Assembly (NCBI RefSeq): GCF_002217755.1
Contig: NZ_BCFL01000019.1
Location: 454,345 to 518,344, forward strand
Length of the DNA: 64,000 nt
DNA from: Streptomyces hyaluromycini
GTDB lineage: Bacteria; Actinomycetota; Actinomycetes; Streptomycetales; Streptomycetaceae
Direction of reading: 5' to 3'
Below the pieces are notes generated by a model. That model was not told the DNA's origin. It did not search any database and was given only the letters and a program-made list of their open reading frames with translations. Position numbers and translations under genes: made by a program. Shown here one piece after another: positions 54,412-62,422 of the stretch. Position 1 is the stretch's first letter, and every line of letters begins with the position of its first letter.

Positions 54412-56088
54412 ATGGACAGCAGGCCCGCGCGCGTCGCGCTCCTGGAGCAACTGGAGGCCGAAGGCGTCCGGTACATGTTCGGCAACCCCGGCACGGTCGA
54501 GCAGGGGTTCCTCGACGAACTGCGCTCCTTCCCCTCGATCCAGTACATCCTGGCCCTGCAGGAGGCCACGGCCGTCGGCATGGCGGACGGCCACGCCCGC
54601 GCCACCCGCACCCCGGCGGTCCTGCAACTGCACTCCGGGGTCGGCCTCGGCAACGGCATCGGCATGCTCTACCAGGCCATGCGCGGCCACGCCCCGATCG
54701 TCACCCTGGTCGGCGAGGCCGGGCTGCGGTACGCCGGACTGGACGCCCAGATGGCGGCCGACCTGGTCGGCATGGCGGAGCCGGTCACCAAGTGGGCGAC
54801 CCGGGTGCTCGACCCCGACTCCACGCTGCGCGTGCTGCGTCGCGCCTTCAAGGTGGCCGGAACCCCGCCGTACGGGCCGGTCCTGGTGGTGCTGCCGGCC
54901 GACGTGATGGACGCCGGCACCCGGGAACCCGTCGTCCCGGTCTCCTATCCGGACACCCGCAGCCGGCCCGCCCCGGACACCGTCGCCCGGGCCGCCGCGC
55001 TGCTCGCCGGGGCCCGCCGGCCGCTGATCGTGGCCGGCGACGGCGTGCACTTCGCGGGAGCCCAGGCCGAACTGGCGCGCCTCGCCGAGGTGTGGGGCGC
55101 CGACGTGTACGGCGCCGACTGGGCCGAGGTCAACCTCTCCGTGCAACACCCCGCCTATGCGGGCCAGTTGGGCCACATGTTCGGCGAGCAGAGCCGGCGG
55201 ATCACCGGCGCCGCCGACGGCGTCCTGATCGTCGGCACCTACGCACTGCCCGAGGTGTTCCCGGCCCTGTACGACGTCTTCGCCGAGGGCACCCCGGTGG
55301 TCCACGTGGACCTGGACACCGACGCCATCGCGAAGAACTTCCCGGTCGACCTCGGCATCGTGGCCGACCCGAAGGCCACCCTCGGGCTGCTCGCCGACGC
55401 GCTGCACGGGGAGATGGGCGACGAGCGGCGGGCCGAGGCGGCCGAGCGGCTGCGGGTGCGGGCCGCCGAGCGGGCCGACGCCCTGGCCGGCGCCCGGGAA
55501 CGGGACCTGGCCGACGGCGAGGCGCAGTCCGTGCCCACCGCCGCCTTCGCCAGGGAACTCGCGCGGCAACTCCCGCCGGACGCCCTGCTGTTCGACGAGG
55601 CGCTGACCGCGTCCCCGACGATCTTCCGCCACCTGCCGCCCACCGTGCCCGGCCAGTGGATGCAGACCCGGGGCGGCTCCCTCGGCGTCGGCCTCCCCGG
55701 CGCGCTCGGCGCCCAGCTCGCCCACCCCGACCGCACGGTGGTCGGGTTCACCGGCGACGGCGGCAGCATGTACACCTTCCAGGCCCTGTGGACGGCCGCC
55801 CGTTACGGCCTGCCCACCAAGTTCGTGATCTGCAACAACGGCAGCTACCGGCTGCTGGAGGACAACATCGAGGAGTACTGGCGGGAGACCGGCATACCGG
55901 CCCACGAACAGCCCGGCATGTTCGACCTCTCCCACCCGCCCATCGACTTCACGGGCCTCGCCCGCTCCCTCGGCGTGGCCGCCGTACGGGTGGAGAAGCC
56001 CGGCCAGGCCGAGGGCGCGGTGGCACAGGCCCTCGCCCACCACGGGCCGTTCCTCGTCGACCTGGTGACGGCCAAGGGAAAGGGGTGA
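54412..56088 (+). CDS. Thiamine-diphosphate-dependent decarboxylase (benzoylformate decarboxylase-like)
   Basis: A 558-residue ThDP enzyme with the three canonical domains. The catalytic Glu is in ILALQEATAVGMADGHARAT (near residue 48); the central domain follows a Pro-rich linker; the ThDP-Mg site is GDGGSMYTFQALWTA to ICNNGSYRLL near residues 446-480. The early GNPGTVEQGFLDEL segment is like benzoylformate decarboxylase and related 2-oxoacid decarboxylases or C-C lyases. ATG 54412 has GAGAGG eight bases upstream; GTG 54403 is the alternative. It lies between two DJ-1-type genes, an unusual context. Confidence 0.85.
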   Translation: MDSRPARVALLEQLEAEGVRYMFGNPGTVEQGFLDELRSFPSIQYILALQEATAVGMADGHARATRTPAVLQLHSGVGLGNGIGMLYQAMRGHAPIVTLVGEAGLRYAGLDAQMAADLVGMAEPVTKWATRVLDPDSTLRVLRRAFKVAGTPPYGPVLVVLPADVMDAGTREPVVPVSYPDTRSRPAPDTVARAAALLAGARRPLIVAGDGVHFAGAQAELARLAEVWGADVYGADWAEVNLSVQHPAYAGQLGHMFGEQSRRITGAADGVLIVGTYALPEVFPALYDVFAEGTPVVHVDLDTDAIAKNFPVDLGIVADPKATLGLLADALHGEMGDERRAEAAERLRVRAAERADALAGARERDLADGEAQSVPTAAFARELARQLPPDALLFDEALTASPTIFRHLPPTVPGQWMQTRGGSLGVGLPGALGAQLAHPDRTVVGFTGDGGSMYTFQALWTAARYGLPTKFVICNNGSYRLLEDNIEEYWRETGIPAHEQPGMFDLSHPPIDFTGLARSLGVAAVRVEKPGQAEGAVAQALAHHGPFLVDLVTAKGKG

Positions 56089-56093
56089 TTGCC

Positions 56094-56705
56094 GTGCGAC
56101 TGAACGGACACAAGATCGCCGTCCTGATGGAGAGCGACTTCTACGAGCCCGAGATCCTCTACTACCGCTACCGCTTCCCCGAGGAGGGCGCCGAGGTCCA
56201 CTTCCTGACCCGGCTGTGGGGCAACGAGGGGATGACCTTCCAGGGGCACGAGCACCGCATGCCCTTCGAGGTCACCGAGTCCTTCGAGGACCTCGACGAG
56301 TTCGCGCTGAAGGAGTACTCGGCGGTGATCGTCCCCTCCGGGATGGTCTCCGACCGCCTCCGCTACACCGACGACCCCGAACAGCTGCCGCCCGCCGCGC
56401 AGTTCCTGCGCCGCGCGTTCGCCGACCCGGCGATCGTCAAGGGCATCATCTGCCACGGCATGTGGCTCGCCGCGCCGGTCCCGGGCCTGATGCGCGGGCG
56501 GCGCGCGGTGGTGCACAACAACCTGCTGGGCGACCTGCGGAACATGGGCGGCGAGTACGTCGACCAGGACGTCGTCGTCCACGACGACCTGGTCACCGGC
56601 CGCACCGGCAACCACTGCCACGTCTTCGCCCGCACCATCATCGACCTGCTCGCCGACCGCCAGCCCGCCGAGCCCGCCCCGGCCGCCCAGGCCGGGCAGG
56701 GCTGA
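56094..56705 (+). CDS. DJ-1/PfpI family protein, short form
   Basis: A 203-residue DJ-1/PfpI protein: KIAVLMESDFYEPEILYYRY, EYSAVIVPSGMVSDRLRY and the nucleophile elbow KGIICHGMWLAAPV with Cys near residue 121. The PfpI-type pattern (E near the start, C-H-G) is that of intracellular proteases/glyoxalase III-like proteins. GTG 56094 has AAAGGGG at good spacing; GTG 56085 overlapping the previous stop is an alternative. Directly follows the ThDP enzyme, so probably co-translated. Confidence 0.85.
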   Translation: MRLNGHKIAVLMESDFYEPEILYYRYRFPEEGAEVHFLTRLWGNEGMTFQGHEHRMPFEVTESFEDLDEFALKEYSAVIVPSGMVSDRLRYTDDPEQLPPAAQFLRRAFADPAIVKGIICHGMWLAAPVPGLMRGRRAVVHNNLLGDLRNMGGEYVDQDVVVHDDLVTGRTGNHCHVFARTIIDLLADRQPAEPAPAAQAGQG

Positions 56706-56736
56706 CGGGACGCGAACGGGGAGAGGAGCGATCATC

Positions 56737-58734
56737 ATGACACCGGTGACCGGGCGCATCCCGATCCTCGACGTCCGCCCCCGGGTGCGGGACGGGGAAC
56801 TGCCCGCCAAGGCCGTGACCGGAGAGCACCTCGACATCACGGCCACCGTCTTCCGCGAGGGCCACGGCGTGATCGCCGCGGACGTGGTCCTGCGCGGCCC
56901 CGAGGGAGCCCCCGCCCAGCGGGTGCCGATGACCCTCGTCGATCCGGACGCCGACCGCTGGAGCGCCACCGTGGTGCCCGGCACCGAGGGCCTGTGGACC
57001 TTCCGGGTCGAGGCCTGGGCCGACCCCCTGGCCACCTGGCGCCGGGACGCCGAGCTGAAGACCGAGGCCGGCGTCGACACCGAACTCACCCTGCGCGAGG
57101 GCGTGCTGCTGCACGAACGGGCCGCACACGGCGAGAACGACATCACCGACTGGGGCCGGCGCGAGGAGGTCCGGGCCGCGATCGCCGCGCTCCGCGACAC
57201 CCTGGCGCCGCCCTCGGCCCGGCTGGCGGCCGTCACCTCCCCCCGGGTGACGGCCGCCCTGGGCCGCTACGCACTGCGCGAACTGGTCACCGCCTCCCGG
57301 CCGTCGGCGCTGCGCGTGGAGCGGCGGCGGGCCCTGGTCGGCTCCTGGTACGAGCTGTTCCCGCGCTCGGAGGGAGCCGTGGCGGAGTCGGGCGCGCCGC
57401 CGGTGAGCGGCACCCTGCGGACCGCCGCCGGGCGGCTGCCCGCCGTCGCGGCGATGGGCTTCGACGTGGTGTACCTGCCGCCCGTCCACCCCATCGGCGC
57501 CACCCACCGCAAGGGCCCCGACAACGTTCTCGTCGCCGGCCCGGACGACGTCGGCTCGCCCTGGGCCATCGGCTCCTGGCAGGGCGGCCACGACGCCGTC
57601 CACCCCGACCTCGGCACCGTGGACGACTTCCGGTACTTCGTCGCCACCGCCCGCGGCTTGGGCCTGGAGGTGGCCATCGACTTCGCCCTGCAGTGCTCCC
57701 CGGACCACCCCTGGGTGTCCGGGCACCCCGAGTGGTTCCACCACCGGGTGGACGGCTCGGTCGCCTACGCCGAGAACCCGCCGAAGACCTACGAGGACAT
57801 CCACCCCCTCGACTTCGACACCGACTTCGAGGGCCTGTACGCCGAGGCGCTGCGCGTCCTGCGGCACTGGATGGCGCAGGGCGTCCGGATCTTCCGCGTC
57901 GACAACCCGCACACCAAGCCGGTGCACTTCTGGGAGCGGCTGATCGCCGAGGTCAACGCCGCCGACCCGGACGTGGTGTTCCTGGCCGAGGCGTTCACCC
58001 GGCGGGCCATGGTGCACGCCCTGGCCCAGGCCGGGTTCCAGCAGTCGTACACCTACTTCACCTGGAAGAACACCAAGCAGGAGCTGACCGAGTACCTGCC
58101 CGAACTCACCCGGGACAGCGCGGACTTCCTGCGGCCCAACCTGTTCGTGAACACCCCGGACATCCTGCACGCCTACCTCCAGCACGGCGGCCGGGCCGCC
58201 TTCGAGGTCCGGGCCGTGCTGGCGGCGACCGCCGCGCCCAGCTGGGGGGTGTACGCCGGGTTCGAGCTGTGCGAGAACACCCCGCTCGCCGAGGGCACCG
58301 AGGACTACCTCGCCTCGGAGAAGTACCAGCTGCGGCCCCGGGACTGGGCGCGCGCCGAGGCCGAGGGGCGGACCATCGCCCCGCTGATCACCGAGCTCAA
58401 CCGGATCCGCCGGACCCGCCCGGCCCTCCAGGAACTGCGCAACCTGCGGCTCCAGCACACCGACAACGACCAGGTCCTCGCCTACTCCAAACACGTGGAC
58501 CTGCCCCGGGGCGGCACCGACGTGGTGCTGGTCGTCGTCAACCTGGATCCGCACCGGGCCCAGGAGGCGACCGTGACCTGCGACCTGGCGGCCCTCGGCC
58601 TGCCCGGCGACGGCACGCTCAAGCTCCGCGACGAACTCACCGGAGCCGCCTACGCCTGGGGCGAGTCCACCTACGTGCGCCTCGACCCGGCCCACCAGGT
58701 CGCGCACGTACTGACGACCGAGGAGGCGTCATGA
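56737..58734 (+). CDS. glgE: Alpha-1,4-glucan:maltose-1-phosphate maltosyltransferase
   Basis: A 665-residue GH13_3 enzyme that extends alpha-1,4-glucan using maltose 1-phosphate. Motifs: LVGSWYELFPRSEG near residue 195, FDVVYLPPVHPIGATHRKG near 245, the nucleophile Asp in GVRIFRVDNPHTKP near 388 and the acid/base Glu in VFLAEAFTRRAM near 418. Length is normal for the family. ATG 56737 is about 30 bases after the PfpI gene. Its stop overlaps the maltokinase start (ATGA), so enzyme and supplier of maltose 1-phosphate are made together. No treS or glgB is beside it. Confidence 0.95.
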   Translation: MTPVTGRIPILDVRPRVRDGELPAKAVTGEHLDITATVFREGHGVIAADVVLRGPEGAPAQRVPMTLVDPDADRWSATVVPGTEGLWTFRVEAWADPLATWRRDAELKTEAGVDTELTLREGVLLHERAAHGENDITDWGRREEVRAAIAALRDTLAPPSARLAAVTSPRVTAALGRYALRELVTASRPSALRVERRRALVGSWYELFPRSEGAVAESGAPPVSGTLRTAAGRLPAVAAMGFDVVYLPPVHPIGATHRKGPDNVLVAGPDDVGSPWAIGSWQGGHDAVHPDLGTVDDFRYFVATARGLGLEVAIDFALQCSPDHPWVSGHPEWFHHRVDGSVAYAENPPKTYEDIHPLDFDTDFEGLYAEALRVLRHWMAQGVRIFRVDNPHTKPVHFWERLIAEVNAADPDVVFLAEAFTRRAMVHALAQAGFQQSYTYFTWKNTKQELTEYLPELTRDSADFLRPNLFVNTPDILHAYLQHGGRAAFEVRAVLAATAAPSWGVYAGFELCENTPLAEGTEDYLASEKYQLRPRDWARAEAEGRTIAPLITELNRIRRTRPALQELRNLRLQHTDNDQVLAYSKHVDLPRGGTDVVLVVVNLDPHRAQEATVTCDLAALGLPGDGTLKLRDELTGAAYAWGESTYVRLDPAHQVAHVLTTEEAS

Positions 58735-60176
58735 GGACGGAGACGAGGACGGGGACGAGGGCGGAGACGAGGGCGGAGATCCTGCAGCCGCTGCTGCCCG
58801 CGCTCGGGCCGTGGATGGCGGGCCGGCGCTGGTTCGACGCGCGCTACGCCGGGGCCCCGCTGACCGCCGAGGCGGCAGCGGTGGTCGGCGACGAACCCCC
58901 GCTGCTGCTGCACGCCGTGGTCTCGGCGGACGGCGAGGCCGGACCGCTGCGCTGCCAGCTCCTGCTGGGCCTGCGCCCGGAGCTGCCGGACCGGCTGGCA
59001 CCCGCCGCGATCGCCACCGTGCCGGCCGGCCCGTGGCAGGGCTGGCGGGTCTACGACGCACTGGCCGACGGCACCCTGCTCGCCCTGCTGCTGCGCACCC
59101 TGGCGGGCGGCGGCGCACCCCAGGGGCCGCGCCTGGAGCGCAGCTCCCGCTATCCGCTGCCCGTCGGCCTGGTGCCCCGGCCGCTCCAGGTGGAGCAGAG
59201 CAACACCTCGGTGGCCTACGGCGACCGGGTCCTGCTGAAGATCTTCCGCCGCCCGGAGCCGGCACCGCACACCGAGGTCGAGGCGCTGCGGGCGCTCACC
59301 CGCCAGGAGTGCGCCCGCACGCCCCACCTCTACGGGGCGGTGCACAGCGACGCCCCCGGCGCGGAGGGCCTGGTGCTCGGCCTCGTCGAGGAGTTCCTGC
59401 CGGACGCCCGGGACGGCTGGGAGGAGGCGCTGTGGCAGGCCACCGACTCCGTGGCCGGCCGCGGCTCGGCCGGCGGGGGCTTCACCGCGGACGCATCCGC
59501 CCTGGGCCGGGCCGTCGCCGACGTGCACGGCGCGCTGGGCGAGGCGTTCGGCCGGACCCGGCTGACCGTGGCGGACGTGGCCGAGGAGGCGGCGCGGATG
59601 ACCATGCGCCTCAAGGAGGCCGCCGAGGAGGTCCCGGCCCTCGCCCGCTACACCGCACGGCTCGGCGCCCTCTTCGACGACTGCGCCCGGGTGGCCGGGC
59701 GCGGCTGTCCCCTCTACGTCCAGCGCACCCACGGCGACCTGCACCTGGGGCAGGCGCTGCGGGCCCACGACGGCTGGCGGATCGTGGACTTCGAGGGCGA
59801 GCCGGCCCGGTCCGCCGCCGAACGCGCCCGCCCGCAGCCGGTGCTGAAGGACGTCGCCGGCATGCTGCGCTCCTTCGACTACGCGGCCCGCACCGGGCTC
59901 ACCGCCGTCGAGGCGGGCGAGCCGGCGGAGACCTCGCCCGCGGTACGGCTGCGCCGGCGCCGGCGCGCGTCCGCGTGGGCGGTGCGCAACCGGCGGGCGT
60001 TCGTCGCCGGGTACGCGGCCGCCGGGCACGAGGACCCGGACTGCCACCCCGTGCTGCTCCGGGCGTTCGAGGCGGACAAGGCCGTCTACGAGGCGGTGTA
60101 CGAGTCGCGGCTGCGCCCCGACCGGCTGCCGGTCCCGCTCGCCGCGGTGCACCGGCTGGCCGGCGCGGCCCGCTGA
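58731..60176 (+). CDS. Maltokinase (Pep2/Mak)
   Basis: A 481-residue kinase that makes maltose 1-phosphate from maltose and ATP, the substrate of GlgE. The N-terminal cap (PLLPALGPWMAGRRWFDARY) and the kinase part with QRTHGDLHLGQALRA near residue 330 and WRIVDFEGEP (metal-binding Asp) near 350 identify Mak/Pep2. In many actinobacteria the kinase is fused to or beside TreS; here it is free and downstream of glgE with an ATGA overlap. Last gene of the rightward operon. Confidence 0.9.
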   Translation: MRTETRTGTRAETRAEILQPLLPALGPWMAGRRWFDARYAGAPLTAEAAAVVGDEPPLLLHAVVSADGEAGPLRCQLLLGLRPELPDRLAPAAIATVPAGPWQGWRVYDALADGTLLALLLRTLAGGGAPQGPRLERSSRYPLPVGLVPRPLQVEQSNTSVAYGDRVLLKIFRRPEPAPHTEVEALRALTRQECARTPHLYGAVHSDAPGAEGLVLGLVEEFLPDARDGWEEALWQATDSVAGRGSAGGGFTADASALGRAVADVHGALGEAFGRTRLTVADVAEEAARMTMRLKEAAEEVPALARYTARLGALFDDCARVAGRGCPLYVQRTHGDLHLGQALRAHDGWRIVDFEGEPARSAAERARPQPVLKDVAGMLRSFDYAARTGLTAVEAGEPAETSPAVRLRRRRRASAWAVRNRRAFVAGYAAAGHEDPDCHPVLLRAFEADKAVYEAVYESRLRPDRLPVPLAAVHRLAGAAR

Positions 60177-60227
60177 CGGCCGCATGCCCGGGTCCGCCGC
60201 ACCGGCATCGGACGGGCAGCGGGCGCA

Positions 60228-60500
60228 CTACGCGGACGCGGCGTCTGACGCGGCGTCTGACTCGGCGTCGAAACCGACGCCCGCCCGGGCGCCCGCCCCG
60301 GCGTCCGACCGGCCGTCCGCCCCGGCGTCCGGCCGGCCGTCCGACCCGGCGTCCGACCGGCCGTCCGACCCGGTGTCCGGCCGGATGTCCGACCCGGCGT
60401 CCGGCCGGATGTCCGACCCGGCGTCCGACCCGGTGTCCGGCCGGGCGTCCGACTCAATGCCCGACTCGGCGTCCGAACCGGCGTCGAACCGCGTCGAATC
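60228..60500. repeat. Degenerate 12/24-bp tandem repeat region
   Basis: About 270 bases of repeating GGCGTCCGGCCGG-like units with a 12-bp period grouped in 24-bp blocks. Because the period is a multiple of three, long frames with DPASGR- or RTPGRT-like repeats stay open on both strands, but none has a credible start or family. It lies between the maltokinase stop and the HTH-TPR gene end. Confidence 0.7.
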
Positions 60501-60633
60501 CGGCGGTGAAAGGACCGGAACCGGTACAGGGAAATCGGTGCTCGACGGACTTCCGTTTCGCTTTGTCGTGCGGGTATTTCACGGCGGTTCCGGGAGGGGA
60601 ATTCGGGTGGTTCGGGGAACCGGATGCGGCGGG

Positions 60634-61992
60634 TCAGGACCGGCCCTGCTCGGTGAAGGACGTGCTCGGGTCGCGGTTCGGGGCCAGGCCGGCCGACGAC
60701 AGCGCCTGGTCGTACGCCTGCAGGGCGGCGGTGCCGTTGCCCTGGCGGCGCCACAGGTCGCCCACGTAACGCCAGTTGAGCGCGGTCTGGTGGGACGGCG
60801 GGAACTGGCGCAGCTGCCGGGTGGCGGCCTGCAGGCACTGGGCCGCCTGCTCGTGGTCGCCGCGCAGCAGATGGATCTCGGCGAGCGTGGCACGCGCGCC
60901 GACCGCCTGGATGCGGGACTCCGGGCCGGTGAGGCCGAGGGCCCGCTCCGCGTGGGCCGCGGCCTCGTCCCAGTTGCCGAGCATCGCGTCCGCGTCGGCC
61001 AGGCCGATCTCGCACTGGGCGAGCTCGGGGGCGTTGCCGACCTCCGCCAGCAGCTGCTGAGCCTCTTCCAGCAGCTGTTTGGCGCGCGCCGGTTCGGGCT
61101 GGTCGACCTGGAGGAGGAGCGAGCCGCAGTTCATCTTGAGCATGGCGACATGACGGATGTTGTCGTCCTCGGACATCAGCGCCAGCGCCCGCTCCACCAG
61201 GGCCAGCGCCTCGTTCAGCTGGCCGCGGGAGCGGGCCACGAGCCCCGCGTTCCAGAAGACGGCACCCCGCGCGGCCCGTGCCCCCTGCTTCTCGGCGGCG
61301 TCCAGGAGCCGGACACCGAGGAGCTGGGCGCGGGTGAGGTCGCCCCGCATGTGGTACGACGTCATGAGCGTGGCGCCGAGCTGGACGTGGTCGACCGTGA
61401 CGTCCAGGCCGAGGGCGTCGAGCCGGGACATGGCCCGCTCGCCGATCTCGACGCTCGTCGTGATGTCGCCGGCGTTGCGGTAGCAGCGGCACAGGGCGAC
61501 CGACACCGTGCACCAGTCGGCGGAACCGGGCGGCAGTTCGGGGTCGCGCTGGAGGTCTTCGAGGAGGGTGATGGCGGCCTCGATCCGGTCCAGCTTCTCC
61601 AGGGCGGAGGCCTGCGCGATGCGCGCGCGCCGGGTCATCGACGGGTCCAGCAGGGACGGCTTCGCCAGGAGGTCGCTCAGGGTCTGGAGCGCCTCGCCGT
61701 TGCTGCCGTTGCGCAGGGCCATCTCGCCGAAGGCCAGCCGCAGCCGGGTCTCCTCCAGCTCGTGGTCGTCGCGTCCGGTGCGCAGGTACTCCGTGGAGCA
61801 CCCCAGGCGCTCGGCGAGCGCGGCGAGCACCGAGTCCGACGGCGCGCCGCGCTTGCCCGACTCGATCAAGGAGATGTAGCTCGCCGAAATCTCACCGGAC
61901 GCGAGGTCCTGCTGCTTGAGTCCACGTTTGCCGCGCAACAACCTGATGCGCTCGCCCAGTCCTGCGGCCGTCGCGTTGCCGAGTGGATCCAT
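60634..61992 (-). CDS. HTH + TPR regulator, RRNPP-like
   Basis: A 452-residue regulator. An XRE-type HTH spans residues ~12-66 (RIRLLRGKRGLKQQDLASGE; SYISLIESGKRGAPSD). The remainder is a chain of helical repeats with TPR character (AIAL-like AITLLEDLQRDPELPPG; RGQLNEALALVERALALM; LGNWDEAAAHAERALGL). HTH plus C-terminal TPR is the architecture of RRNPP receptors (PlcR, Rgg, NprR), which bind re-imported peptides. ATG 61992 follows GAGGAG; the longer frame to 62214 crosses the promoter region. It is divergent from a 50-residue exported-peptide gene, with palindromes in between. Confidence 0.8.
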   Translation of the reverse strand: MDPLGNATAAGLGERIRLLRGKRGLKQQDLASGEISASYISLIESGKRGAPSDSVLAALAERLGCSTEYLRTGRDDHELEETRLRLAFGEMALRNGSNGEALQTLSDLLAKPSLLDPSMTRRARIAQASALEKLDRIEAAITLLEDLQRDPELPPGSADWCTVSVALCRCYRNAGDITTSVEIGERAMSRLDALGLDVTVDHVQLGATLMTSYHMRGDLTRAQLLGVRLLDAAEKQGARAARGAVFWNAGLVARSRGQLNEALALVERALALMSEDDNIRHVAMLKMNCGSLLLQVDQPEPARAKQLLEEAQQLLAEVGNAPELAQCEIGLADADAMLGNWDEAAAHAERALGLTGPESRIQAVGARATLAEIHLLRGDHEQAAQCLQAATRQLRQFPPSHQTALNWRYVGDLWRRQGNGTAALQAYDQALSSAGLAPNRDPSTSFTEQGRS

Positions 61993-62017
61993 GCCGACTC
62001 CTCGGTGCAGTACTTGA

Positions 62018-62032
62018 CTGTCAGGATGACAG
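62018..62032. promoter_or_regulatory. Palindromic operator near the HTH-TPR start
   Basis: CTGTCA-GGA-TGACAG, a perfect 6-3-6 inverted repeat 26 bases upstream of the regulator ATG. It is preceded by TTGACTG (62014-62020), the same heptamer as in the two sites before the peptide gene. Confidence 0.6.
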
Positions 62033-62194
62033 ATCGATGTTACCAGTAAGTTGATATCTACCCAATGGGCTTCCGGTGATCTTTTAGTGGCTCTCGACCG
62101 CATTTTGCAGCGCATTCCGTTGATCGCGGCCGGGATTTCCTTATGCGGTGCGCGATATTCCGTTTGGATATGATTAATTTTGCAAGAAGTTGCT

Positions 62195-62233
62195 TGACTG
62201 CGGGAGTCATTCAATGTTGACTGTAATTGTCAA
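62195..62233. promoter_or_regulatory. Two palindromic operators upstream of the peptide gene
   Basis: TGACT-N5-AGTCA (62195-62209) and TTGAC-N7-GTCAA (62217-62233). Both include TTGACTG (62194-62200 and 62217-62223, 23 bases apart). TTGACT may also serve as a -35 box. They are likely binding sites of the divergent HTH-TPR regulator. Confidence 0.6.
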
Positions 62234-62269
62234 AGCGCCGCCTTCTATTGTTCGGGGGAGGGGATTTTC

Positions 62270-62422
62270 GTGAGCAATAAAATAATCGCGCTCATCGCAA
62301 TCGTCGTCCTGGTCAGTGGTCTCGTGTCGGGTGGACTGTGGTTGAACGATTCCGGTCCCGGTAACCGTCCGCAGCACGAAGGCATGGCCGAGTCCAGCGG
62401 TGGGAGTGGTGGTTGCTGCTGA
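62270..62422 (+). CDS. 50-residue membrane/exported peptide, candidate signal precursor
   Basis: GTG 62270, preceded by GGGGAGGGG with good spacing, opens a 50-codon gene. Residues 1-4 are MSNK; a hydrophobic helix IIALIAIVVLVSGLVSGGLW follows; the exported-looking C-terminal half is small and polar (LNDSGPGNRPQH, EGMAESSGG) and ends in GGSGGCC. This is the design of propeptides of RRNPP systems (basic start, helix, short C-terminal peptide). It is divergent from the HTH-TPR gene and overlaps the 3' end of the opposing ABC ATPase gene by 110 bases. Function is inferred. Confidence 0.65.
   Translation: MSNKIIALIAIVVLVSGLVSGGLWLNDSGPGNRPQHEGMAESSGGSGGCC

Noticed and set aside
58811..60769. 652-codon rightward frame over the maltokinase gene
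   Set aside because: Out-of-frame reading of the maltokinase gene, running into the repeats.
60184..62049. 621-codon rightward frame spanning the tandem repeat and the HTH-TPR gene
   Set aside because: The start is in a repeat, the rest is antisense to an identified regulator; kept open only by GC bias.
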